Source: Syntrophomonadaceae bacterium (GTDB lineage Bacteria; Bacillota; Dethiobacteria; PWVN01). Taken from it: DNA of 15,201 bases. Shown here in pieces: positions 6,654-14,231 of this stretch; positions within the stretch are counted from its first letter, which is position 1; the number at the start of each line of letters is the position of its first letter. The position numbers and the translations under genes were made by a program. Location: the NCBI GenBank assembly GCA_007136165.1, contig SLHK01000067.1, positions 1-15,201 on the forward strand, in the 5' to 3' direction. Below the pieces are notes generated by a model that was given only the letters and a program-made list of their open reading frames with translations, searched no databases and was not told the DNA's origin.

Positions 6654-7229
6654 ATGCCGGATCTGATCCTGGCCTCCGCCTCACCCCGGCGGGAAGAGCT
6701 CTTAAAACAGGTGGGTTTAAGCTTTGATATCGTGCCCGGCCGGGTGGATGAGGAAGCGGTCCGGGCTGCCTCCCCAAAGCGGCTGGTGGAGAGGCTGGCC
6801 TATCTCAAAGCCCGCAGCGTGTCCCTGCAAGAACCTTCTCTGCCTGTCCTGGGGGCCGATACCGTGGTGGCCCTGGGGGATAAAATCCTGGGAAAGCCCA
6901 AAAGCCCCCGACAGGCCCTGATGATGCTGGCCTGCCTCCAGGGGAAGCCTCACCGGGTCTATACCGGGGTGGCCCTGGTCCACGGCCAAAGGGACAGGGC
7001 GGCGGTGGGCTCCGAGATGACGCGGGTTTGGATGCGCCCCCTGACCCTGGATGAGCTGAAAACCTACGTGGCCACGGGAGAACCCCGCGGCAAGGCGGGG
7101 TCCTATGCCATTCAGGGAATGGGCGGGGGTTTGATTTCCCGGATTGAAGGCTGCTATTTTAACGTGGTGGGTTTGCCCCTGGCCCTGACGGTTAAGATGC
7201 TGAAAACCTTTGGGGTCAATGCTTTCTAG
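6654..7229 (+). CDS. maf: Maf family nucleoside triphosphate pyrophosphatase (dTTP/UTP type)
   Basis: 191 residues, normal for the family. Maf proteins hydrolyse non-canonical or excess nucleotides (dTTP, UTP and modified forms) to monophosphates in the cytoplasm and are tied to septum control in Bacillus. Motifs: LASASPRREELL at the N-terminus (the SPRR form of the YhdE/Bacillus Maf subgroup), LGADTVV (catalytic Asp region, ~residues 64-70), GEPRGKAGSYAIQG and EGCYFNVVGLPL. The usual Asp before KAG in this family is Gly here (RGKAG), a small deviation. GGAGG at 6643-6647 lies in the end of the preceding gene, six bases before the ATG. In Firmicutes maf commonly stands just before radC and mreB, as here. 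Confidence 0.95.
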   Translation: MPDLILASASPRREELLKQVGLSFDIVPGRVDEEAVRAASPKRLVERLAYLKARSVSLQEPSLPVLGADTVVALGDKILGKPKSPRQALMMLACLQGKPHRVYTGVALVHGQRDRAAVGSEMTRVWMRPLTLDELKTYVATGEPRGKAGSYAIQGMGGGLISRIEGCYFNVVGLPLALTVKMLKTFGVNAF

Positions 7230-7241
7230 AGGAGAGGGAGC

Positions 7242-7934
7242 ATGGAAGAGGAGAGGCGCTTGACCATCAAGGATATGCCGGTGGAGGAAAGGCCCAGGGA
7301 GAGGCTTCTGGCCCTGGGAGCGGAAAAGGTCTCCAACGCAGAGCTGTTGGCCGTGATTTTGAGGACAGGCACTCTTAAGGACACGGCCCTGGACCTGGCC
7401 CAGATGGTTCTGGCCCGGGCCGGAAATCTCAGGGAGATGCCCTACTTGACGGTGGAGGAACTCATGGAGATCAGGGGCATCGGCCCCGCCAAAGCCGTCC
7501 AGGTGAAAGCGGCCCTGGAGCTGGGGCGCCGTATGGTGGTGGCTTCCCGGGGGTATAATGTGGATATAACTTCGCCGGAAGATGTTTTCAATTACATGAT
7601 GGAGGAGATGCGTTACCTGGAGCAGGAGGAATTTCGCATTATCCTCTTAAATATTAAAAACAAGGTTTTAGGGGTGGAGACCATCTTCAGGGGGGGGCTG
7701 AACTCTTCCATCGTTCATCCCCGGGAGATCTTCCGCCTGGCCCTGCGGCGCAGTGCCGCCTCCCTCATCCTTTTGCACAATCACCCCAGCGGCGACCCCA
7801 CCCCCAGCGCCGAGGATATCAGCATCACCCGGCGCCTGGTGGAGGCGGGGGAAGTTATGGGCGTCAATATCCTGGACCATATCATCATGGGGGAGGGACG
7901 GTTTTTAAGTTTTCGGGAGAAAGGCCTAATTTAA
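7242..7934 (+). CDS. radC: RadC/YicR family JAB-domain (MPN+) protein
   Basis: 230 residues. The N-terminal part (IKDMPVEERPRERLL to ~residue 100) includes a helix-hairpin-helix, MEIRGIGPAKAVQVKAALEL; the C-terminal part is a JAMM-type metalloprotease fold with the full zinc motif HNHPSGDPTPSAED, His179, His181 and Asp192. The historic name implies DNA repair, but that role is not established and the biochemical function is unknown. A purine-rich GAGGAGAGGGAG precedes the ATG, 12 bp after maf. It closes the apbE run: a promoter for mreB follows within 15 bp, and no terminator is visible between them, so read-through into mreB is possible. Confidence 0.95.
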   Translation: MEEERRLTIKDMPVEERPRERLLALGAEKVSNAELLAVILRTGTLKDTALDLAQMVLARAGNLREMPYLTVEELMEIRGIGPAKAVQVKAALELGRRMVVASRGYNVDITSPEDVFNYMMEEMRYLEQEEFRIILLNIKNKVLGVETIFRGGLNSSIVHPREIFRLALRRSAASLILLHNHPSGDPTPSAEDISITRRLVEAGEVMGVNILDHIIMGEGRFLSFREKGLI

Positions 7935-7947
7935 CTATAAATACCTG

Positions 7948-7977
7948 TTGCCTGTAAACTTAAGGAATTGATATAAT
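7948..7977 (+). promoter_or_regulatory. Sigma-A promoter for the mreB operon
   Basis: TTGCCT (7948-7953), 18-bp spacer, consensus TATAAT (7972-7977), with TG at 7969-7970 as an extended -10. Expected start near 7984, leaving a ~42-nt leader before mreB. Confidence 0.8.
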
Positions 7978-8025
7978 AAAGGTTGTGGACACATATTATC
8001 CGTCGCCATTGAAAGGAGTAATGGT

Positions 8026-9060
8026 ATGCGCTTCCTAACAAAATACTTCACCCGCGATATCGGAATTGATCTGGGAACGGCAAATACTCTGGTTTTTGTC
8101 AAGGGAAAGGGAATCGTCCTGCGGGAGCCCTCGGTGGTGGCTATCCGCCGCGATACCGGGACTATCCTGGCCGTCGGTGAGGAAGCCAAGAGAATGATTG
8201 GCCGTACACCGGGCAACATCGTGGCCATCAGGCCCATGAAGGACGGCGTTATAGCCGACTTCGACGTTACCCAGACCATGCTGCGTCACTTTATCGCCAA
8301 AGCCTACCGCCGCAAGAGCCTTTTTTACCCCCAGGTGGTGGTCTGCGTACCCTCGGGGGTTACTGAAGTGGAAAAACGTGCTGTCCTGGATGCCACGAAA
8401 CAGGCAGGAGCCCGGGAAGCTTTCCTTATTGAAGAACCCATGGCTGCCGCCATCGGCGCCGGGCTGCCCGTGGAGGAGCCCACCGGCAGTATGATCGTGG
8501 ATATAGGCGGTGGGACCACGGAAGTGGCCATCATATCCCTGGGAGGGATTGTTACCAGCAAGTCCATCCGCATCGGGGGCGATGAGATGGATGAGGCGGT
8601 GGTCAACTATATCAAGAGGGTATACAACCTCATGATAGGGGAAAGGACAGCCGAGGAAGTCAAGATACAAATTGGCACTGCCTATGCTGCCAATGAGGAG
8701 ACGACCCTGGATATCCGGGGGCGGGACCTGGTAACAGGCCTTCCCAAGACCCTGACCATCACCGCCAAGGAGATTGAAAAAGCCCTGGCAGATCCCGTCA
8801 CTCAAATCATGGAAGCCATTAAGATAACCCTGGAAAAAACGCCGCCGGAATTGGCTTCCGATATCATGGACAAGGGTATTATCATGACGGGGGGAGGGGC
8901 CCTCCTCAAGGGGCTGGACAGGCTGGTGGCCCAGGAGACGGGGATGCCCGTATTCCTTTCCGACGATCCCCTGGACTGTGTTGCCATGGGTTCCGGGAAA
9001 GCCCTGGCTGAAATCGACCTGCTGCGCCGCGTAGCGGTATCACCGAGGAGAATATCCTGA
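8026..9060 (+). CDS. mreB: Rod shape-determining protein MreB
   Basis: 344 residues, the normal length. MreB is a bacterial actin that polymerises with ATP on the inner face of the membrane and steers the wall-elongation machinery. Actin-fold signatures: phosphate-1 loop DIGIDLGTANT (residues 11-21), phosphate-2 VDIGGGTTEVAI (158-169), adenosine motif MTGGGALLKGL (from 287). The N-terminal MRFLTKYFTRD is the short amphipathic or hydrophobic start that aids membrane contact. AAAGGAG at 8012-8018, seven bases before the ATG, fixes the start; another ATG at 8021 is out of frame. It opens the shape/division operon downstream of an extended -10 promoter. Mbl paralogues look similar, but position before mreCD favours MreB. 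Confidence 0.97.
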   Translation: MRFLTKYFTRDIGIDLGTANTLVFVKGKGIVLREPSVVAIRRDTGTILAVGEEAKRMIGRTPGNIVAIRPMKDGVIADFDVTQTMLRHFIAKAYRRKSLFYPQVVVCVPSGVTEVEKRAVLDATKQAGAREAFLIEEPMAAAIGAGLPVEEPTGSMIVDIGGGTTEVAIISLGGIVTSKSIRIGGDEMDEAVVNYIKRVYNLMIGERTAEEVKIQIGTAYAANEETTLDIRGRDLVTGLPKTLTITAKEIEKALADPVTQIMEAIKITLEKTPPELASDIMDKGIIMTGGGALLKGLDRLVAQETGMPVFLSDDPLDCVAMGSGKALAEIDLLRRVAVSPRRIS

Positions 9061-9072
9061 GGGTGATTTTAT

Positions 9073-9972
9073 ATGGGGAATAAACCAAGGCTGACGAAGG
9101 GCAAGGCCATCGCCATTATCCTGGTAATTTTGATGCTGGTTACTCTGACAGCCTTGACTGCGAGGGAACGGTTAAGGCTTACCTTCCTTGAAAAGGCCGT
9201 CATTACCGTCATTGCCCCCATGCAGAACCTGGTCAGCCGGACGGCGGGCCGGGTCACCAGTGTGGTGGACACGTTTCGCCACTACCGGGAGCTGGAGGAG
9301 GAAAACCGCTCTCTTAAGGAAGAGCTTTCCCGGCTGGAGATCTTGCATCCCCAGCTGAAAGAGCTGCGCCAGGAGAATTACCGCCTGCGGGAGCTTTTAC
9401 AGTTTAAAGCCAAGACGGATTACCAGCTGCTCCCGGCGGAAGTCATCGCCCGCAACCCCAACCAGTGGTTCGAAATTTTGACGGTGGATAAAGGTTCCAC
9501 CCACGGCGTGAAGCAGGGAATGCCGGTGGTAACCAGCCCGGGCCTGGTGGGCAGCATCTATACTGTTGCCCCCTATTCCTCCCAGGTTATGCTCTTGACA
9601 GACCCCCGCCGGGGGGTGAGCGCCCTGGTACAGCGCTCCCGGGATCCCGGTATAGTGGGGACGGTGGAAGGCCTGGGAGGAAACGAGGGCCACCTGATCA
9701 TGAGGAACCTGCCTCCGGAAGCCAATATCCAGCTGGGGGACACCATCATTTCCTCGGGACTGGGGCCCCTTTTCCCCAAGGGCCTGGTCCTGGGGTACGT
9801 GCTGGAGGTGGGAGACGATGAGTACGGCCTGCTGCGGTATGCCCTGCTGGAACCAGCCGCCAATTTTAACCGCCTGGAAGAACTCTTTATCGTTATAGAA
9901 TGGTTTGAGGAAGAGGAAGAAGAGGGGGAAGAGGAAGAAGAACCCACCCTGGAGGAAGAGGGAGAGGGATAA
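9073..9972 (+). CDS. mreC: Rod shape-determining protein MreC with acidic C-terminal tail
   Basis: 299 residues. MreC spans the membrane once and links MreB/MreD to PBP2 on the outside, where it activates PBP2. One membrane helix (~residues 10-30), a coiled coil (~65-110, ELEEENRSLKEELSRLEIL and following heptads), then the beta domains with DKGSTHGVKQGMPVV and ISSGLGPLFPKGLVLGYV. After the folded domain, residues 276-299 form a Glu-rich tail (17 Glu out of 24), which is not part of the family core. GAGGGTGA over the mreB stop serves as ribosome binding site. The GA-rich codons of the tail also supply the binding site for mreD, whose ATG shares one base with the stop (TAATG, 9970-9974). Confidence 0.95.
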   Translation: MGNKPRLTKGKAIAIILVILMLVTLTALTARERLRLTFLEKAVITVIAPMQNLVSRTAGRVTSVVDTFRHYRELEEENRSLKEELSRLEILHPQLKELRQENYRLRELLQFKAKTDYQLLPAEVIARNPNQWFEILTVDKGSTHGVKQGMPVVTSPGLVGSIYTVAPYSSQVMLLTDPRRGVSALVQRSRDPGIVGTVEGLGGNEGHLIMRNLPPEANIQLGDTIISSGLGPLFPKGLVLGYVLEVGDDEYGLLRYALLEPAANFNRLEELFIVIEWFEEEEEEGEEEEEPTLEEEGEG

Positions 9973-10478
9973 TGGTTGTTGTGTTGTTTTTTTTATTCTG
10001 CGCCGGGATCCTGGTCCTACAGGGATCCCTTTTTCCCCTTCTCTGGCCTCCGTTTTACCAGCCCGACCCCCTGCTGGTCCTGGTTATCAGCCTCAGCATC
10101 ATTCTGGGCGAAAGACGGGGGAGCCTCCTGGGGCTGGGAGCAGGCCTGCTGCAGGACATCCTTTTCGGCCCGGCCCTGGGCCTCTTTGCCCTGAGCAAGG
10201 CGGCTGTTGCTTACCTGGCGGGCTTCTCCTCCCGGGAGATCTACAAGGACCAGATAGTGGGGCCCCTGATCCTCACCTTCATTCTCACCGTCATCCACGA
10301 GTTTATCCTTTTTTTCCTCATCAACATGTTCTTTTATGTGAGCGCCACCTGGGAGGCCTTTTCTTCGCCCCTGCTCTTGAAAACCCTGGGAAACGTGGCC
10401 TTTCTCTTTATCATATACCCCCTGGTCTATAATGCCGGGAGGAAAGGCACGGTTTTCCCCCGGGATATTCGCCTGTAA
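9972..10478 (+). CDS. mreD: Rod shape-determining protein MreD
   Basis: 168 residues with five or so membrane helices and a typical MreD segment, RRGSLLGLGAGLLQDILFG, with Asp of LQD in the expected place. MreD is an integral membrane partner of MreC and RodA/PBP2 in the elongasome; its exact function is not known. The ATG overlaps the mreC stop by one base, so translation should be coupled. The family is poorly conserved; identification rests on size, topology, the LQD/FG motif and position between mreC and the PBP2 gene. Confidence 0.92.
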   Translation: MVVVLFFLFCAGILVLQGSLFPLLWPPFYQPDPLLVLVISLSIILGERRGSLLGLGAGLLQDILFGPALGLFALSKAAVAYLAGFSSREIYKDQIVGPLILTFILTVIHEFILFFLINMFFYVSATWEAFSSPLLLKTLGNVAFLFIIYPLVYNAGRKGTVFPRDIRL

Positions 10479-10493
10479 GGAAGGGATGAACCC

Positions 10494-12332
10494 GTGAACA
10501 AAAAGATGCTGCGCCGCTTCAGAATATTTCTCATCCTCAGCCTGTTCGTCTTTGTGCTGCTGGGGGCCCGCCTGGCCCAGCTGCAGATCGTGGACCATGA
10601 GCATTACTTAACCCGGGCGGAAATCAACCGGACCCGCATCCTTACCATCGTGGCCCCCCGGGGAGAGATCATGGACCGGGAAGGCCGTGTCCTGGCGGCA
10701 AATAAGCCGGGTTTTACCGTCTCCGTCCTGGAACTTGACCGTCACGAAGCCGGCCGCATCATCGGGGAGCTGTCCCGCATTTTGGATATGGAGGAGTCGG
10801 AGATCCGCCGCCTCATCTGGGAGCAGCGTTTCCGCCGCTATATTCCCGTCCGCTTGAAGACGGACGTGAGCCAGGAGGTGGTGGCGGAATTGACGGAGAG
10901 GCGGACGGAACTGCCGGGGGTAATCCTGCAGGTTCAGCCCATCCGCGTGTACCCGGAAGAAAACCTGGCGGCCCATATCCTGGGCCGGACGGGGCTCATC
11001 GAGGGGTACCAGCTCAGTAGATGGCGGGAGCGGGGTTTGGATTACAGCATGAACGATATCGTGGGCCGCCACGGCGGCATTGAAGAGGTGTGGGAACCTT
11101 ATCTTAGGGGGCAAGACGGCGCCGAACTGGTGGAGGTAAACAATTTGAGCCAGACCACCAGGGTGGAAGCCCGGGTTGACCCCATCCCCGGGGATAACCT
11201 GTACATGACCCTGGATGCCGTCATCCAGCGGGACCTGGAGATGGCCATGCGGAAGACCATGGAAGAGTTGAATGCCGGGGATCCCACGGTAGGCCTGCGG
11301 GGCGCCGCCGTGGCCCTGGACCCCAGGTCGGGGGCAATTCTGGCCATGGTCAGCCTCCCCGATTATGACCTGAATACTTTCAATGTAAAAGAAATCTATA
11401 ATGAACTAAAGGCGGACCCCAACAACCCCCTTAACAACAAGGCCATCCAGGGGGCGTACCCCGTCGGTTCCACCTATAAAATCGTGACGGCCCTGGCGGG
11501 GATGGAGGAGGGGATTATTTCCCCCACCACCCGCATCCACAGCCCCGGCGTGATTCCGGTTCCCGGTGTTCGTCCCGGTGCCCCTTTCAGCACCAAGAGA
11601 AATTACGATGCCAACGTGGGCCACGGCTCCATAAATGTGATGCGGGCCCTGCAGGTTTCCAGCAACACTTTCTTTTACCAGGTGGGCTACCGTTTGGGTT
11701 CGGAAAGGATGCGGGAGTGGGGGATGAAGTTCGGTATGGCCTCCCCCACGGGCCTGGCGGATATCCGGGGGGAAAGATCCGGAACTTTGAATCAAGACAG
11801 GGATGCCAACGCCGTCATGGACTCCGCCATCGGCCAGAGGCATGAAATCACCCCCCTGCAGCTGGCCAACATGATTGCCATGTCCGCCAACGGCGGCATC
11901 CACTACCGCCCCTACCTGGTGGACAGGGTGGTGGATGTGGAGGGGAATGTGGTCTACCAGGCGGAGCCGGAGGTTTTGTATGACATAGACCCCGCCCCCG
12001 CAAACAGCCGGGCCCTTCAGGAGGGGCTGGAATCCGTTATGGCCGCCGGCGGTACCGCCGGCCGCTTCCGCAACTTCCCCTATCCCGTGAAGTTTGCCGG
12101 CAAGACGGGTACCGCCGAGGTGGGCAGGAATATCCCACCCCACAGCGTCAGCGTCACTTACGCTCCCGCCGGGGACCCGGAAATTGCCCTGGCCGTCCTT
12201 ATTGAGAGGACGGGAATCAGCTCCCGGGCCGCCGTCCCCATTACCTGGGATTTTTACGTCTCCTACTTCGCCCGCCAGTTTGAAGAGGAGGGGGAAGAGG
12301 ATGGCCCGGGGGAAGCTGACGAAGAGGCGTAA
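10494..12332 (+). CDS. mrdA: Class B penicillin-binding protein 2 (MrdA type), peptidoglycan D,D-transpeptidase of the elongasome
   Basis: 612 residues. The enzyme crosslinks peptidoglycan strands made by RodA. Membrane helix ~residues 9-27; pedestal domain beginning at the conserved RGEIMDREGRVLA; transpeptidase domain from ~265 with all three active-site motifs: Ser326-T-Y-Lys329 (SxxK, nucleophile Ser326), Ser389-Ser-Asn391 (SxN), Lys537-Thr-Gly539 (KTG). GTG at 10494 is chosen because GGAAGGG ends eight bases before it; an ATG at 10486 is out of frame and the ATG at 10506 is too far downstream. The C-terminus is acidic (EEEGEEDGPGEADEEA) and runs into a 12-nt tandem repeat. mreBCD upstream and rodA downstream mark it as the elongation PBP2, not the divisome FtsI. 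Confidence 0.95.
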   Translation: MNKKMLRRFRIFLILSLFVFVLLGARLAQLQIVDHEHYLTRAEINRTRILTIVAPRGEIMDREGRVLAANKPGFTVSVLELDRHEAGRIIGELSRILDMEESEIRRLIWEQRFRRYIPVRLKTDVSQEVVAELTERRTELPGVILQVQPIRVYPEENLAAHILGRTGLIEGYQLSRWRERGLDYSMNDIVGRHGGIEEVWEPYLRGQDGAELVEVNNLSQTTRVEARVDPIPGDNLYMTLDAVIQRDLEMAMRKTMEELNAGDPTVGLRGAAVALDPRSGAILAMVSLPDYDLNTFNVKEIYNELKADPNNPLNNKAIQGAYPVGSTYKIVTALAGMEEGIISPTTRIHSPGVIPVPGVRPGAPFSTKRNYDANVGHGSINVMRALQVSSNTFFYQVGYRLGSERMREWGMKFGMASPTGLADIRGERSGTLNQDRDANAVMDSAIGQRHEITPLQLANMIAMSANGGIHYRPYLVDRVVDVEGNVVYQAEPEVLYDIDPAPANSRALQEGLESVMAAGGTAGRFRNFPYPVKFAGKTGTAEVGRNIPPHSVSVTYAPAGDPEIALAVLIERTGISSRAAVPITWDFYVSYFARQFEEEGEEDGPGEADEEA

Positions 12333-12368
12333 GGCGAAGCTTAAGACGAAGCTTAGAGGGAAGCTTGT
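12309..12368 (+). repeat. Five-unit 12-nt degenerate tandem repeat across the PBP2 stop codon
   Basis: In the PBP2 frame the units read GEAD, EEA-stop, GEA-stop, DEA-stop, REAC: each is xxx-GAA-GCT-xxx or a near variant. The last three units carry AAGCTT at 12337, 12349 and 12361, exactly 12 bp apart. The first stop (12330-12332) ends PBP2; two more in-frame stops lie in the array. Confidence 0.8.
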
Positions 12369-12400
12369 TTTCACGGGGGAAATCCGGCCTTCAGGGTAAA

Positions 12401-12426
12401 CTGCCCCTTTTTTCGTTAAGGGGCAG
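12401..12426 (+). other. Intergenic hairpin between the PBP2 gene and minC
   Basis: CTGCCCCTT (12401-12409) pairs perfectly with AAGGGGCAG (12418-12426) around an 8-nt loop. No T-run follows on the + strand, so it is a weak terminator candidate at best; it may mark transcript processing or partial attenuation between the mre and min parts of the operon. The 151-bp gap holds no recognisable gene and no clear promoter. Confidence 0.4.
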
Positions 12427-12483
12427 GAAATGAGGGCCTTTTGCAAGAATATGGGGCGTAGAAGCTAATGAGGGAGGCATGTC

Positions 12484-13119
12484 ATGGGCCAGGTCAGGGG
12501 GATAGTACGTCTCAAGGGCAGCAGGGGCGGCCTCATCGCCCGCCTGGACACCAGTGCTTCCCTGGAAGAAATCCTTGAGGAACTTAAACAGAAGCTTTCC
12601 GAGGGGAAGGATTTTTTCCGCGGCGCCCGGGTGCGCCTGGACCTGGGAGGGCGCCAGGGCCACCCCGAGGAGATTGAGGAAATTAAGCGAATATTTTTGG
12701 AACAGGGGCTGGTCTTTGACGGTATTTTTTCTCCTGAGGCCAACGCCCGGGAAGGGGAACCGGGAGAGAGAGGGGACCCGGAAAGCCGGGCCCTGATCCT
12801 TCACCGCACCCTTCGTTCCGGGCAGAAAGTCACCTACAGGGGTTCCGTCATCATCCTGGGAGATGTGAATCCGGGGGCGGAAATTACCGCCGGGGGCCAT
12901 ATTATCGTCATGGGGAAGCTCCGGGGTGTGGCCCATGCCGGCGCCGGAGGGGATGAGGAGGCCATGGTGACGGCCCTTACCCTGGATCCCGCCCAACTCA
13001 GGATCGGGAAACACCTGGCCCGGTCTCCGGACCATAAAGACGAGCAGGGGGGCGCGGGCCCTGAATGGGCCCGCCTCAGGGAGGGGCACATCGTCATCTC
13101 CCCCCTTAACAAAGATTGA
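12484..13119 (+). CDS. minC: Septum site-determining protein MinC
   Basis: 211 residues. MinC, recruited to the membrane by MinD, blocks FtsZ polymerisation near the poles. The N-terminal ~85 residues (VRLKGSRGGLIARLD, ILEELKQKLSEGKDFFRGARVRLDLGGR) fit the MinC_N fold; residues ~100-195 (LRSGQKVTYRGSVIILGDVN, GAEITAGGHIIVMGKLRGVAHAG) are the right-handed beta-helix C-terminal domain that dimerises and binds MinD. The RSGQ motif is that domain's hallmark. GAGGGAGG at 12470-12477, six bases before the ATG, fixes the start. It stands 30 bp before minD. Confidence 0.94.
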   Translation: MGQVRGIVRLKGSRGGLIARLDTSASLEEILEELKQKLSEGKDFFRGARVRLDLGGRQGHPEEIEEIKRIFLEQGLVFDGIFSPEANAREGEPGERGDPESRALILHRTLRSGQKVTYRGSVIILGDVNPGAEITAGGHIIVMGKLRGVAHAGAGGDEEAMVTALTLDPAQLRIGKHLARSPDHKDEQGGAGPEWARLREGHIVISPLNKD

Positions 13120-13149
13120 AGGAATTTCCAGTGTTAGGAGAGGAAAGGT

Positions 13150-13953
13150 ATGGGAGAAGTACTGGTTGTCACTTCGGGAAAGGGCGGCGTGGGGAAAACC
13201 ACCACCGTGGCCAACCTGGGCACGGGCCTGGCCATGGCCGGGAAAAAAGTGGTCCTGGTGGATGCCGATATAGGCCTGAGGAACCTGGATGTGGTCATGG
13301 GGCTGGAGAACAGGATCGTTTTCGACCTGGTGGATGTGGTGGAAAACCGCTGCCGCTTAAAGCAGGCCCTGATCAGGGACAAGCGCCTGGAAGGACTATT
13401 TCTGCTGCCGGCTTCCCAGGCCAAGGATAAGTCGGCGGTTAAACCGGAGCAGATGGAAAAACTGTGCAAAAGCCTGAGCAGTGACTATGATTATATCCTG
13501 GTGGACTGCCCCGCCGGCATCGAGCAGGGCTTCAAGAATGCCATCGCCGGAGCGGACAGGGCCCTCATCGTCACCACCCCCGAGGTTTCCGCCGTCCGGG
13601 ATGCCGACAGGATAATAGGCCTTTTGGAGGCGGCGGAGCTTAAGGATCCCCGTTTAATCGTCAACCGCCTGCGCCCCGACATGGTCCGCCGGGGGGATAT
13701 GATGGACGTGGAGGATATCCGGGAAATTCTGGCCATCGAGCTCATCGGGGTTGTTCCCGATGACGAAGGCATCATCGTGTCCACAAACAAGGGGGAGCCC
13801 ATCGTCAACGGGGGGTCTTCCCTGGCAGCCCGGGCCTTTTTGCATATCAGCCGGCGGTTGATGGGGGAAGAGATCCCCTTTCTGAACCTGGACCGGAGCG
13901 ACGGTTTTTTCTCGCGGCTGAAGAAAATCATGGGGATGGGGAGCCGGGATTAA
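13150..13953 (+). CDS. minD: Septum site-determining protein MinD (membrane ATPase)
   Basis: 267 residues. MinD binds ATP, dimerises on the membrane and recruits MinC; MinE triggers hydrolysis. Deviant Walker A KGGVGKTT with signature Lys11 and catalytic-loop Lys16; switch segment VDADIGLRNLD (Asp38, Asp40); Walker B ILVDCPAGIE (Asp119). The C-terminal 17 residues, DGFFSRLKKIMGMGSRD, form the amphipathic membrane-targeting helix, as in other MinD proteins. AGGAGAGGAAAGG upstream of the ATG is a good ribosome binding site. The stop shares one base with the minE start (TAATG, 13951-13955), so the MinD:MinE ratio is probably set by translational coupling. Confidence 0.97.
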   Translation: MGEVLVVTSGKGGVGKTTTVANLGTGLAMAGKKVVLVDADIGLRNLDVVMGLENRIVFDLVDVVENRCRLKQALIRDKRLEGLFLLPASQAKDKSAVKPEQMEKLCKSLSSDYDYILVDCPAGIEQGFKNAIAGADRALIVTTPEVSAVRDADRIIGLLEAAELKDPRLIVNRLRPDMVRRGDMMDVEDIREILAIELIGVVPDDEGIIVSTNKGEPIVNGGSSLAARAFLHISRRLMGEEIPFLNLDRSDGFFSRLKKIMGMGSRD

Positions 13954-14231
13954 TGAATATAAGAGGTTTCTTTAATTTTATCCTGAGGAGAAAAAGCAGC
14001 AAAACCATAGCCAGGGAGCGGCTGCGCCATGTCCTTATTCAGGACCGGGCGGAGGCATCTCCCCATTTGCTGGAACTTCTCCGTGAAGAACTCCACGGTG
14101 TTATTTCCAGATACATGGTGGTGGACAGCCAATCGTCCCGGGTCTTTTTGGACCAGGGAGAAGGGGCTGCCCTTCTTAAGGCCACTTTTACCGTTAAATC
14201 CTTTAAGAGAGGAAGAGATGAGGCATCATGA
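13953..14231 (+). CDS. minE: Cell division topological specificity factor MinE
   Basis: 92 residues, normal for MinE. It stimulates the MinD ATPase and drives Min oscillation or positioning. The short amphipathic N-terminus (MNIRGFFNFILRR) is the membrane-binding segment, followed by the anti-MinCD helix region (SKTIARERLRHVLIQDRA) and the C-terminal dimerisation part (SPHLLELLREELHGVISRYM). Its presence shows that Min positioning here uses MinE, unlike the DivIVA/MinJ system of Bacillus. It overlaps minD by one base at its start and rodA by four (ATGA) at its end. Confidence 0.95.
   Translation: MNIRGFFNFILRRKSSKTIARERLRHVLIQDRAEASPHLLELLREELHGVISRYMVVDSQSSRVFLDQGEGAALLKATFTVKSFKRGRDEAS

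Noticed and set aside
11406..12446. 346-residue frame on the - strand opposite the PBP2 gene
   Set aside because: Antisense shadow of a gene with all active-site motifs; composition is low-complexity Gly/His/Val with no domain.
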